From the NCBI GenBank assembly GCA_937893815.1, contig CALCSH010000456.1:1-9362 (forward strand): 9,362 bases of DNA, written 5' to 3'. This DNA is from an uncultured Anaerolineae bacterium. Its GTDB lineage: Bacteria; Chloroflexota; Anaerolineae; Anaerolineales; UBA11858. The notes under the pieces were generated by a model, which searched no databases, was not told where the DNA came from, and saw nothing but the letters and a program-made list of their open reading frames with translations. Shown piece by piece: positions 1-7,025 of the stretch (position 1 is its first letter; every line of letters starts with the position of its first letter). Position numbers and translations under genes: made by a program.

Positions 1-446
1 CCGCCGCCGACTCGCTTGGCATTGGCGTGTTTTCAATGCGCTACTTCTATGTCTTTGTTGGTGGATTGATGGCTGGTCTGGCCGGAGCGACCATCAGCTT
101 GTCAATTTCTCCAGGTTGGTTTGGCGCGCTTACCACCGCCGGGCAAGGCTGGATCGCCGTCGGGTTGGTAATCTTCGCCCAGTGGAATCCCCCCCGGGCC
201 GCGGTTGGCGCCTATATTTTTGGCGCACTACGACGTTTGGTTCTCGATATTCAAGGCCCCGCGTTGCTCTTAGGCTTTGCCAATCCATTCTTCTATAACC
301 CCTACTACGGCTTCTTCCTGAAGATGTTGCCCTATGCATTTACTGTGGCGGTACTGGTGATTGGTTCGCGTGAAGCTAATCGCAAGCGAATTGGCACTCC
401 CGCCGCACTAGGTTTACCGTATATTCGTGGACAGCGCGGCCTGTAA
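1..446 (+). CDS. ABC transporter permease, BMP-type nucleoside/purine importer (5'-truncated)
   Basis: This is the last 147 residues of an inner-membrane permease, open from the window edge (frame of base 3) to TAA at 444-446. It begins AADSLG, which lines up with residues 184-189 of the permease at 7022-7954. The two also share the RYF...GG...GLAGA pattern and a tail with PAAL..P(Y/F).RG. That places it in the BPD_transp_2 family, in the subgroup working with BMP lipoproteins (B. subtilis NupQ/YufQ-like). Hydrophobic stretches around window residues 15-37, 45-60 and 105-122 fit membrane helices. It would form half of the transmembrane channel for nucleosides or purine bases. Its receptor, ATPase and partner permease should lie upstream, outside the window. 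The internal ATG at 36 is not a real start, because similarity continues upstream of it. The deaminase begins one base after the stop, so the two are probably co-transcribed. Family assignment is solid; exact substrate is inferred. Confidence 0.9.
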   Translation, partial: AADSLGIGVFSMRYFYVFVGGLMAGLAGATISLSISPGWFGALTTAGQGWIAVGLVIFAQWNPPRAAVGAYIFGALRRLVLDIQGPALLLGFANPFFYNPYYGFFLKMLPYAFTVAVLVIGSREANRKRIGTPAALGLPYIRGQRGL

Positions 447-447
447 T

Positions 448-2208
448 ATGATATTAAATGTACCCGAACGAAAAGAACTTATCCGCAGCGCTCTTGGTGA
501 AACCCCTCTCGATCTGCTGATTGAAAATGTGCAGGTGGTTAATGTCTATACTGGCAGGGTTGAGCCTGGCGTATTGGGAATTAAAAACGGGCGCATCATT
601 ACCCCCTATGCGGAAGGGTATGATGCGCTTGAAAAATATGATGGCGGAGGGCGTTACGCCATGCCTGGTTTTTTCGACACGCATGTGCATATCGATTCGA
701 CTCTAGTTGTCCCTGAAAATTTATCGCATCTAATTGTGCCGCGTGGCACCACGGTGATGTTGGCTGACCCCATGGAAATAGCCAATGTGGCCGGGTTGCC
801 CGGATTCAAGGCATTACTCAAGTCGATTGCCCAACTCCCATATCATATTTATCTGGAAGTATCTTCGCGTGTTCCCACAGCCCCCGGGTTGGAAACAACG
901 GGCGGCGAGTTGAATTTGGAAGATGTCCGCGAAATTTTGTGCTGGCCGGAAACCGTCAGTCTGGGCGAATTGGATCCCTCGAAAGTATTGGGTATGCGAG
1001 ATGAGTACCTGGCGAAGGTTGAAGCGGCTCAGGTGCTAGGGAAAATCTGCAATGGGCACGCAGTGGGGCGCGTGGGCAAGGAACTGGTGGCCTACGCCTG
1101 TGGTGGCCTGTCGGATGATCACGAGTGCGTGGATTACGAAGAAGCACTTTCACGCCTGCGCCTGGGGATGGCGGTTTTAATCCGCGAAGGCAGCACAGAA
1201 CGCAACCTGGATAAGATCATCAAGGGTATGGTGGAAGAAAATTTGTACACATCGCCGCATCTGATGTTCTGCACCGATGATAAACACCCCGATGAAATTC
1301 TCGATGAGGGACATATCGATTTCATGGTTAACCGCGCCATCGAATTAGGTGTGCCGCCAGTTACAGCAATACAGATGGCAACCATCAATGCCGCCAAGCA
1401 CTTTCGCATTGAACACCTGGTGGGCAGCCTATCGCCCGGGCGATGGGCTGATGTAGTGCTCGCTGAAACTATTGAGCATATTGAACCCGGTGATGTGTTT
1501 GTCAAAGGCCAGCATGTTGCATCCAATGGAAAGTTACTTATCACCCCACCGCAGTCTGACTACCCCGATTGGATCTACCAAACAGTAAAAGTATCCCGCG
1601 GAAAATCCGCTGGTGATTTCGTTGTTGCGGCCGATGGTGAAAGCGCCCTCATGTGGGTGATTGACCTTTACCCCGATCAGATCATCAACGAGAAAATCAA
1701 AGCCGAGTTGAAGGTGGTAAACGGTTCTGTGATGTCAGACATGCATCAGGATATTTTGAAATTGGCCGTTGTCGAGCGTCATGGGAAAAACGGGAATATT
1801 GGGGTATCGTTTGTGCGCGGGTTCGGCTTGCAGAATGGCGCGCTGGCATCATCTGTGGCGCATGACCACCACAATATTATTGTCGCTGGCACAAATGATG
1901 TGGATATGGCAGCTTGTGTGCAAGCGATCGAAGAAATGCAAGGTGGTTTTGCCATCGCCGCTAATGGCGAAGTTTTAGGCCGATTGCCTTTGCCCATCGG
2001 CGGCTTGCTCAGTGAAGAACCCGTTGATGTGATTATCGAAAACTTGGAACGAATTAACACGATCTATCGGAATATGGGCGGTGTGTTACCAGCACCGTTT
2101 ATGACAATTTCGTTTATCGGACTGCCAACAGTTCCCCAATTGGGCCTAACCGATATGGGACTGATAGATGTTCTTTCTCATACATTAATGAGTTCCTTCG
2201 CGAACTGA
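448..2208 (+). CDS. ade: Adenine deaminase family amidohydrolase (divergent)
   Basis: This is a 586-residue cytoplasmic metal-dependent hydrolase of the amidohydrolase superfamily, close to the usual adenine deaminase length of about 580. The expected reaction is adenine to hypoxanthine plus ammonia. Visible marks are: the PGFFDTHVHID metal motif (H79, H81); GTTVMLADPMEIANV (about 100-114); E174 in LGEL; H204 in NGHAVG; H225-E226 in SDDHE; FCTDD with catalytic-type D277; the SPGRWADVVL strand that closes the barrel; and the adenine-deaminase C-terminal domain with HDHHN (472-476) and AGTND. Several normally conserved positions differ: DPHEI is DPMEI (M109), SSCVP is SSRVP (R141), and the EMMNFPGV segment reads ELDPSKVLG. 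The substrate could therefore be a related purine. ATG 448 is preferred over GTG 427, which would overlap the upstream permease by 20 bases; neither has a clear ribosome binding site, so coupling to the permease stop is likely. The next gene, encoding a purine-hydroxylase subunit, supports the pathway. Confidence 0.88.
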   Translation: MILNVPERKELIRSALGETPLDLLIENVQVVNVYTGRVEPGVLGIKNGRIITPYAEGYDALEKYDGGGRYAMPGFFDTHVHIDSTLVVPENLSHLIVPRGTTVMLADPMEIANVAGLPGFKALLKSIAQLPYHIYLEVSSRVPTAPGLETTGGELNLEDVREILCWPETVSLGELDPSKVLGMRDEYLAKVEAAQVLGKICNGHAVGRVGKELVAYACGGLSDDHECVDYEEALSRLRLGMAVLIREGSTERNLDKIIKGMVEENLYTSPHLMFCTDDKHPDEILDEGHIDFMVNRAIELGVPPVTAIQMATINAAKHFRIEHLVGSLSPGRWADVVLAETIEHIEPGDVFVKGQHVASNGKLLITPPQSDYPDWIYQTVKVSRGKSAGDFVVAADGESALMWVIDLYPDQIINEKIKAELKVVNGSVMSDMHQDILKLAVVERHGKNGNIGVSFVRGFGLQNGALASSVAHDHHNIIVAGTNDVDMAACVQAIEEMQGGFAIAANGEVLGRLPLPIGGLLSEEPVDVIIENLERINTIYRNMGGVLPAPFMTISFIGLPTVPQLGLTDMGLIDVLSHTLMSSFAN

Positions 2209-2248
2209 GGGACGCTTATTTTTCGTCGGCCAGATGGAGTAGAAACAC

Positions 2249-3118
2249 GTGCTCGAATTCGACTATCAAAAACCTGAGACACTTGACGAGTTAATACACA
2301 CGTTAGGGCAGGATGGCAGCTGTATTATTGCTGGCGGTACGGATGTAATCCCTCGAATGCGGCACAACCTGATCCAAGCAACAACCGTGGTCGATATTAG
2401 CCGCCTCACCGAATTGTCGTTTATCCAACAGGATCAAAACCAAATACGCATCGGCGCACTGACTACACATCAAGCGCTCGTCGATTCGTCGCTGGTGCAA
2501 ACAACCAACCCTGCGCTGACATCCGCAGCAGCATCGGTGGGTTGCCGTCAGACCCGCCATCGTGGCACTTTGGGGGGCAATATCGGCAATGCATCCCCTG
2601 CCGCCGATACCATTCCGGCGTTGCTGGTTTTTGATGCTCAGGTGTATCTTCTCGGTGAAGCCGGAAAGCGTCAGATCGGCTTGGTTGATTTCATCCTTGG
2701 CCCTGGGAAAACACAACTATACGCGGGCGAAATTATTCATAGCATTTCTTATGCCCCGTTCGATGGGGCCTGGGGCGCTGCATTTCAGAAACTAGGCAAA
2801 CGCAATGGAATGGCGATTGCTGTGGTCAGCGCGGCTGCCGCCATTCAACTCGACGGGCAAGGGCATGTTCGGGAAGCGCGCCTCGCCCTGGGGTCTGTGG
2901 CTCCGACGGTAGTGCGCAGCCCAAAAGCCGAAGCCATCTTGTTGGGGCAGGTACCCACACCAGAGGTATTGAAGCGAGCCGCAGACGCCGTTAGCGCCGA
3001 TATATCGCCGATCAGCGATATCCGATCCAGCGCAGCCTATCGTCAACATGCTGCAAAAATATTGGCGAACCGGGCGCTGACAGTGGCATTTGAGCAGACG
3101 CGAGGCAAGTTATCATGA
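2249..3118 (+). CDS. Xanthine dehydrogenase-type FAD-binding subunit (CoxM/PucC/XdhB family)
   Basis: This is the 289-residue medium subunit of a molybdenum hydroxylase, of normal family length (about 280-300). It carries FAD, which takes electrons from the two iron-sulfur clusters and passes them to NAD+ or another acceptor. The N-terminal half has the flavin-binding signature AGGTD (28-32, followed by VIPRMR). A second signature, RGTLGGNIGNASPAAD, runs from R105 to about 120 and corresponds to the FAD pyrophosphate-binding loop of CO dehydrogenase flavoproteins. The C-terminal part (about 170-280) matches the CO_deh_flav_C domain in pattern, with FQKLGKRNGMAIAVVSAAAAI. The start is GTG 2249, chosen because GGAG at 2236-2239 lies 9 bases upstream and the reading begins directly with LEFDYQKPETLDEL, typical of the family N terminus. 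The stop overlaps the next start as ATGA, so the subunits are translationally coupled. In E. coli naming this is the XdhB equivalent. Confidence 0.93.
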   Translation: MLEFDYQKPETLDELIHTLGQDGSCIIAGGTDVIPRMRHNLIQATTVVDISRLTELSFIQQDQNQIRIGALTTHQALVDSSLVQTTNPALTSAAASVGCRQTRHRGTLGGNIGNASPAADTIPALLVFDAQVYLLGEAGKRQIGLVDFILGPGKTQLYAGEIIHSISYAPFDGAWGAAFQKLGKRNGMAIAVVSAAAAIQLDGQGHVREARLALGSVAPTVVRSPKAEAILLGQVPTPEVLKRAADAVSADISPISDIRSSAAYRQHAAKILANRALTVAFEQTRGKLS

Positions 3119-3594
3119 AAACGCTTCAAGTCACTTTTCTTCTGAATGGTTTCGAAAAAACAATTGTCAGCGCGCCCAATCGTACATTATTGGATGTTTT
3201 ACGGGACGATCTGAATTTAACGGGTGCGAAGGATTCCTGCGGTGGGGAGGGAGAATGCGGCGCGTGTACTGTTATTGTTGATGATAAAGCGATCAATGCT
3301 TGTATGATTCTGATTGGACAAGTGCAAGGTTGTGCCGTCGAGACGATCGAGGGGCTGGCCGAAAATGGGCAATTACACCCTTTGCAGCGTGCCTTCGTAG
3401 AAGCGGGCGCGGTGCAGTGTGGATACTGTACCCCGGGGGCGATTCTGGCGGCCAAAGCTTTGTTGCTGGAAAATCCACACCCGAGCGACGTTGAAATTCG
3501 CGACGGACTTTCGGGGAATCTCTGCCGGTGTACGGGCTATGTGAAAATTGTCGAAGCCGTGCGTTTGGCGGCTGCGGAGATGCGCCATGCCTGA
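3115..3594 (+). CDS. Xanthine dehydrogenase-type [2Fe-2S] subunit (CoxS/PucE/XdhC family)
   Basis: This is a 159-residue small subunit that carries two [2Fe-2S] clusters and relays electrons from the molybdenum centre to FAD. The N-terminal plant-ferredoxin-like domain (about 1-75) holds C42, C48, C51 and C63. The C-terminal helical domain (about 80-155) holds C102-x2-C105 (QCGYCTPG) and C137-x-C139 (GNLCRCTGY). The 31-residue spacing between C105 and C137 is canonical. The first loop reads SCGGEGECGAC, giving C-x5-C where the family normally has C-x4-C; this is described under findings. ATG 3115 overlaps the FAD-subunit stop by four bases, and the gene runs 8 bases into the large-subunit gene. 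This compact M-S-L order is the classic coxMSL arrangement and supports a single heterotrimeric enzyme. In E. coli naming it is XdhC; the same name is used elsewhere for an unrelated maturation factor. Confidence 0.94.
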   Translation: MKTLQVTFLLNGFEKTIVSAPNRTLLDVLRDDLNLTGAKDSCGGEGECGACTVIVDDKAINACMILIGQVQGCAVETIEGLAENGQLHPLQRAFVEAGAVQCGYCTPGAILAAKALLLENPHPSDVEIRDGLSGNLCRCTGYVKIVEAVRLAAAEMRHA

Positions 3595-5836
3595 GACGAT
3601 CACAATTGGAAAATCCGAACTGCGCAAAGATGCCTGGAAGAAAGTTACCGGTGCGGCACGATATGTTGCTGATATACCGCTGCGAGATGTTTACTATGGC
3701 GCGATAGTGCGATCGAGTGTTCATTATGGGCACTTGAAATCGATCGATACGCAGACCGCTGAACAGGTGGCGGGAGTTCATAAAGTTGTGACAGCCGCCG
3801 ATGTGCCGGGCTTGCCGGTCTTTGGCGCGCTGGTGCATGATCAGCCTGTGTTGGCTGTCGATACCATTCATCACTGGGGGCAGCCCGTTGCCATCGTGAT
3901 TGCGGACACAAAAGAGATCGCCGCGCAAGCCGCCCAACTTGTGCTTGTAACTGTAGAACCGATCCTACCCATACTCGATCCGGTGGAGGCGGTTGAATTG
4001 AACGCATCCAAGCTCCATGCCGATGGCAATTTGCTAGCGCAATTTGAGATCAAAGACGGCGATGTGGAACTCGGGTTTGCGGAAGCTGATGTAATTCTCG
4101 AAGAGACATTCTCGCTGCCGCTGGTTTCTCCGGCCTATTTGGAAACGGAAACTTCGGTGGCTCAATGGAATTCCGATGGCAGCTTGACGGTGTGGGTGAG
4201 TTCGCAGCATCCATTTGTCGACCAGGCTGAAATCGCTGCTGCGCTCGATATTCCTGCGGAAAAAGTACGTGTAAAAAGCGGCGTGATTGGTGGTGCCTTT
4301 GGTGGCAAAGAAGATTCGAGCATCTCAATCATGGCATCTCTGGCAGCATGGGTTGTTCAGGGCACAGTAAAACTGGTCAACTCGCGGCAGGAATCGTTCT
4401 GGGCGCATCCAAAGCGGCACCCTGCAAAAATTTACCTGAAACTCGGCGCAAAAAACGATGGCACTTTTATAGCCCTGAAAGCGAAAGCGTTTGTAGATAC
4501 CGGCGCGTTCGCTTCGTATGGACCAGCGGTTGGAATTATTCTGACAGAAACGCTGGCAGGTTCCTATCATGTGCCCAATATAGAATTGGACACCTTGGTG
4601 GTATATACCAATGGCCCGCTGGCAGGCGCCATGCGCGGATTCGGTAGCCCGCAGTCGCATTTTGCGATTGAAAGCATGGTAGATATGGTCGCCCATCAAC
4701 TGGGCCTGAGCGCAATCGAGGTGCGCAAGAAGAATATTCTGCGTGAAGGCGATCAATTGTTCACAGGGGTGATTGTAAATCAATCGGCGAATAGTTTGCC
4801 GTTGGCGTTGTCGCATGCTGAAAATATACTTCGTGAATTTGAAATGATCGAAGCCGCCCCCGGGAAAGTTGCTGGCAGCGGGATGGCATTGGTGATGCAA
4901 TCGATGGGGTTGGGTGCTAAAGTTCCGGATGATTCCACGCATCAAATGATATGGATGCCCGATGGCAAAGTTGATCTCTATTTGGGCGCGCCAGATATGG
5001 GCCAGGGATTGATCATGACCGCGGAGCAAATCGCCGCCGAAGCGTTAGAACTTCCCTTTGAATCTGTTTCAACGGTGGATCTCGATACCTGGAACTCGCC
5101 GAATGGAAATGTGACTTGTGCCTCACGTATGACGTATATGGTAGGAAATGCGCTGGTGGACGCGGCGGAACAACTCAAATCGCAAATGCTTGTTCAGGCA
5201 TCACGCATGATGAATCGCCCGTTGGATACGTTGTCATACAAGTCGGGGAATGTAATCACCTCAGATGGTGGTAAAATCCCTGTCAGTGAAATCATCAGCC
5301 GTGCCGCTGATGACGGGATTGAGATCCAAAGCAAAGCCACATTCAGTTTTCCATATCCAGATGAAACCACGCCGCAAAATTTGCCGATTGGCATGCCGCA
5401 TGTTCTATTTTGTTTTGGCGCCCAAATCGCCCGCGTGGAGGTTGATCCTGAGCTTGGAAAGGTGGATATAACTCATCTGACGGCGATTCATGATGTCGGC
5501 CGGGTAATCAGCCGCAAGGGAGTCGAAGGACAGATTGAGGGTGGCATGGCAATGGGGTTGGGATATGCACTTTTTGAGAATATGAACTTGAAAGCGAATG
5601 GCCAGTGGGTCGATAGTTTTACTGAATATTTGATCCCAACCTTCAACGATATGCCATTGAACTTTCGAAATATTATTCTGGAAATCCCGGAAGAGAGCGG
5701 TCCTTACGGCGCCAAAGGAATTGGAGAAGTCACTGTTCCACCGACGGCACCAGCCATTGCCAATGCTGTATATAACGCGATTGGAGTGCGCGCAACCGCA
5801 CTGCCTTTATCCCCTGAAGATTTGGCCAAGCTATAA
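3587..5836 (+). CDS. Xanthine dehydrogenase-type molybdenum-cofactor catalytic subunit (CoxL/PucD/XdhA family)
   Basis: This is the 749-residue large subunit that binds the molybdopterin cofactor and hydroxylates the substrate, most likely hypoxanthine to xanthine to urate. Residues about 15-125 form the a/b hammerhead domain (VTGAARYVADIPL...). The rest is the Mo-cofactor domain, with GGAFGGKE (235-242), AMRGFGSPQ (348-356), DMGQG (470-474) and GAKGIGE (708-714). Three residues align with the purine-binding and catalytic set known from bovine xanthine oxidase: E242 (bovine E802), R350 (R880) and E714 (E1261, the base). The CO-dehydrogenase active-site cysteine loop (AYRCSFR) is absent, so an oxidising purine hydroxylase is favoured. 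ATG 3587 is chosen because GGAG at 3576-3579 sits 7 bases upstream; a GTG at 3548 would extend it by 13 residues with no family support. It overlaps the [2Fe-2S] gene by 8 bases. Other aldehyde or N-heterocycle hydroxylases of the family cannot be excluded, but the neighbouring deaminase argues for purines. Confidence 0.92.
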   Translation: MPETITIGKSELRKDAWKKVTGAARYVADIPLRDVYYGAIVRSSVHYGHLKSIDTQTAEQVAGVHKVVTAADVPGLPVFGALVHDQPVLAVDTIHHWGQPVAIVIADTKEIAAQAAQLVLVTVEPILPILDPVEAVELNASKLHADGNLLAQFEIKDGDVELGFAEADVILEETFSLPLVSPAYLETETSVAQWNSDGSLTVWVSSQHPFVDQAEIAAALDIPAEKVRVKSGVIGGAFGGKEDSSISIMASLAAWVVQGTVKLVNSRQESFWAHPKRHPAKIYLKLGAKNDGTFIALKAKAFVDTGAFASYGPAVGIILTETLAGSYHVPNIELDTLVVYTNGPLAGAMRGFGSPQSHFAIESMVDMVAHQLGLSAIEVRKKNILREGDQLFTGVIVNQSANSLPLALSHAENILREFEMIEAAPGKVAGSGMALVMQSMGLGAKVPDDSTHQMIWMPDGKVDLYLGAPDMGQGLIMTAEQIAAEALELPFESVSTVDLDTWNSPNGNVTCASRMTYMVGNALVDAAEQLKSQMLVQASRMMNRPLDTLSYKSGNVITSDGGKIPVSEIISRAADDGIEIQSKATFSFPYPDETTPQNLPIGMPHVLFCFGAQIARVEVDPELGKVDITHLTAIHDVGRVISRKGVEGQIEGGMAMGLGYALFENMNLKANGQWVDSFTEYLIPTFNDMPLNFRNIILEIPEESGPYGAKGIGEVTVPPTAPAIANAVYNAIGVRATALPLSPEDLAKL

Positions 5837-5841
5837 AATAC

Positions 5842-5865
5842 CTTGAATCCACGGTGGACTTCAAG
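5842..5865 (+). promoter_or_regulatory. Intercistronic hairpin before permease I
   Basis: In the 37-base gap between the hydroxylase and the permease, CTTGAA (5842-5847) pairs with TTCAAG (5860-5865) and TCCA (5848-5851) with TGGA (5855-5858). The loop is CGG and C5859 is bulged. It is not followed by a T-run, so it is not an intrinsic terminator. It may instead stabilise or mark a processing point in the transcript. Its core ATCCACGGTGGA (5847-5858) recurs at 7001-7012 before the second permease. Pairing is read directly; function is inferred. Confidence 0.5.
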
Positions 5866-5873
5866 CGATTTGG

Positions 5874-7025
5874 ATGGGCTTTATGGAAAGAATTGTACAA
5901 AAAGAATGGTTTTCAAAGCTGATTGATGGGTTATTACCTGTGCTGGCCACATTGGCAGCTCTGGCGGTCGGCACAGTAATGCTCATGATTCTGCGGGTGA
6001 ACCCGGTGGAAGCGTATTCTGCATTATGGGATGGCGCTTTTGGGAGTACAAATGCACTGGCGGAAACGTTGGTAAAAGCTACCCCATTGTTGCTGGTAGC
6101 TCTCGGTATTTGCATTGCCTTCCGTGGAAATGTCATCAACATCGGCGGTGAAGGACAAATGATTATTGGTGCGATTGCTGCAACCCTAGTTGGCCTAACC
6201 TTTACGAATTTGCCGGGTTGGTTGGTGATTGTCATTGCTATGGTTGTCGGCTTTCTGGGCGGTGCAGTTTGGGGCGGAATTCCAGGGGTGCTGAAAGCCT
6301 ATTTTCGGGTCAACGAAATTCTCAGCACAGTGATGATGAACGCTATCGCTGTGCAGTTGATGAACTTCTTATTGCGCGGCCCACTGATTGATCCGGCTCA
6401 GGCCGAATTGGATTCGAAAATCCCACAGACTGCCCGCCTGTTGGATGCATTTCGTTTACCGCGCTTGGCACCGACCCGCCTCCATTTTGGATTCGTAATT
6501 GCTTTGGCTTTAGCCATATTGGTATATATTTTGCTGTGGCGCACAACTATGGGGTATCGCATCCGTGCGGTAGGGCAAAACCCGCACGCATCTCGCTATG
6601 CTGGAATCAATGTAAAAAAGCGCATCGCCACGGCTTTGCTGTTAAGCGGCGCATTTGCCGGATTGGCAGGCGCGATACAGGTTTATGGTGTCAATTATCG
6701 TATGATTACCGATGGGTCGGCATCCGGCTTTACAGGTAGTGCCGGCTTTAATGGCATTGTCGCGGCATTATTTGGACAACTTCATCCGATTGGGGCAATC
6801 CCTGCTTCTATATTTTTCGGAGCGCTTTTGGTGGGAGCCAATAAAATGCAGCGGGTGGTGCAAATCCCCTCAGCACTGATTACCGCTCTCAATGGATTGG
6901 TAGTAGTTTTTGTAGTCAGTAGTGAATTTTGGCGGCAACGCAGGCAGCATAGACGTTTGTCGGCGGCGGAAGGTGAAGATCAACAATCATCGGCTATTCC
7001 ATCCACGGTGGAGGAACAGGCATGA
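5874..7025 (+). CDS. ABC transporter permease I, BMP-type nucleoside/purine importer
   Basis: This is a 383-residue integral membrane protein of the BPD_transp_2 family, resembling B. subtilis NupP/YufP. It would form one half of the transmembrane pore of a nucleoside or purine-base importer. A hydrophobic helix at about 20-40 is followed by the family motif FRGNVINIGGEGQM (83-96), further helices, a cytoplasmic coupling segment GYRIRAVGQNP (227-237), and the helix pair SGAFAGLAGAI and FNGIVAALFG. The C-terminal 40 or so residues are charged and hydrophilic (WRQRRQHRRL, then an acidic tail), presumably cytoplasmic. Two starts are possible: ATG 5874, or ATG 5883 (MERIVQKEW) nine bases later; neither has a good Shine-Dalgarno sequence, so the N terminus is uncertain by three residues. 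It overlaps permease II by four bases (ATGA), which is typical for the obligate pair. No ATPase gene adjoins it in this window. Confidence 0.92.
   Translation: MGFMERIVQKEWFSKLIDGLLPVLATLAALAVGTVMLMILRVNPVEAYSALWDGAFGSTNALAETLVKATPLLLVALGICIAFRGNVINIGGEGQMIIGAIAATLVGLTFTNLPGWLVIVIAMVVGFLGGAVWGGIPGVLKAYFRVNEILSTVMMNAIAVQLMNFLLRGPLIDPAQAELDSKIPQTARLLDAFRLPRLAPTRLHFGFVIALALAILVYILLWRTTMGYRIRAVGQNPHASRYAGINVKKRIATALLLSGAFAGLAGAIQVYGVNYRMITDGSASGFTGSAGFNGIVAALFGQLHPIGAIPASIFFGALLVGANKMQRVVQIPSALITALNGLVVVFVVSSEFWRQRRQHRRLSAAEGEDQQSSAIPSTVEEQA
6997..7016 (+). promoter_or_regulatory. Hairpin covering the ribosome binding site of permease II
   Basis: TTCC (6997-7000) can pair with GGAA (7013-7016), and TCCA (7002-7005) with TGGA (7009-7012), leaving A7001 bulged and a CGG loop. 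The Shine-Dalgarno GGAGG (7010-7014) that serves ATG 7022, seven bases on, lies entirely in the 3' arm. Because this region is still being translated as the end of permease I, a passing ribosome would open it. That is a plausible way to couple synthesis of the two permeases one-to-one. Pairing is seen; the coupling role is inferred. Confidence 0.5.

Noticed and set aside
427..447. GTG start giving the deaminase seven more residues
   Set aside because: It would overlap the upstream permease by 20 bases without a ribosome binding site; the extra MDSAACN has no family support, while ATG 448 sits one base past the permease stop.
2191..2227. Small hairpins at the end of the deaminase gene (AGTTC/GAACT and GACG/CGTC) as a terminator
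   Set aside because: The stems are only four to five pairs, one lies largely in coding sequence, and the T-run falls inside the loop of the other. Operon continuity is more likely.
4325..5029. A 234-codon minus-strand frame inside the molybdenum subunit gene
   Set aside because: It lies wholly within a gene with clear catalytic motifs, and its composition (His, Arg, Gln rich) is that of an antisense shadow.
5837..5873. An intrinsic terminator between the hydroxylase and permease I
   Set aside because: A good hairpin is present but only GATTTGG follows, with no T-run, so it is listed as an intercistronic structure.
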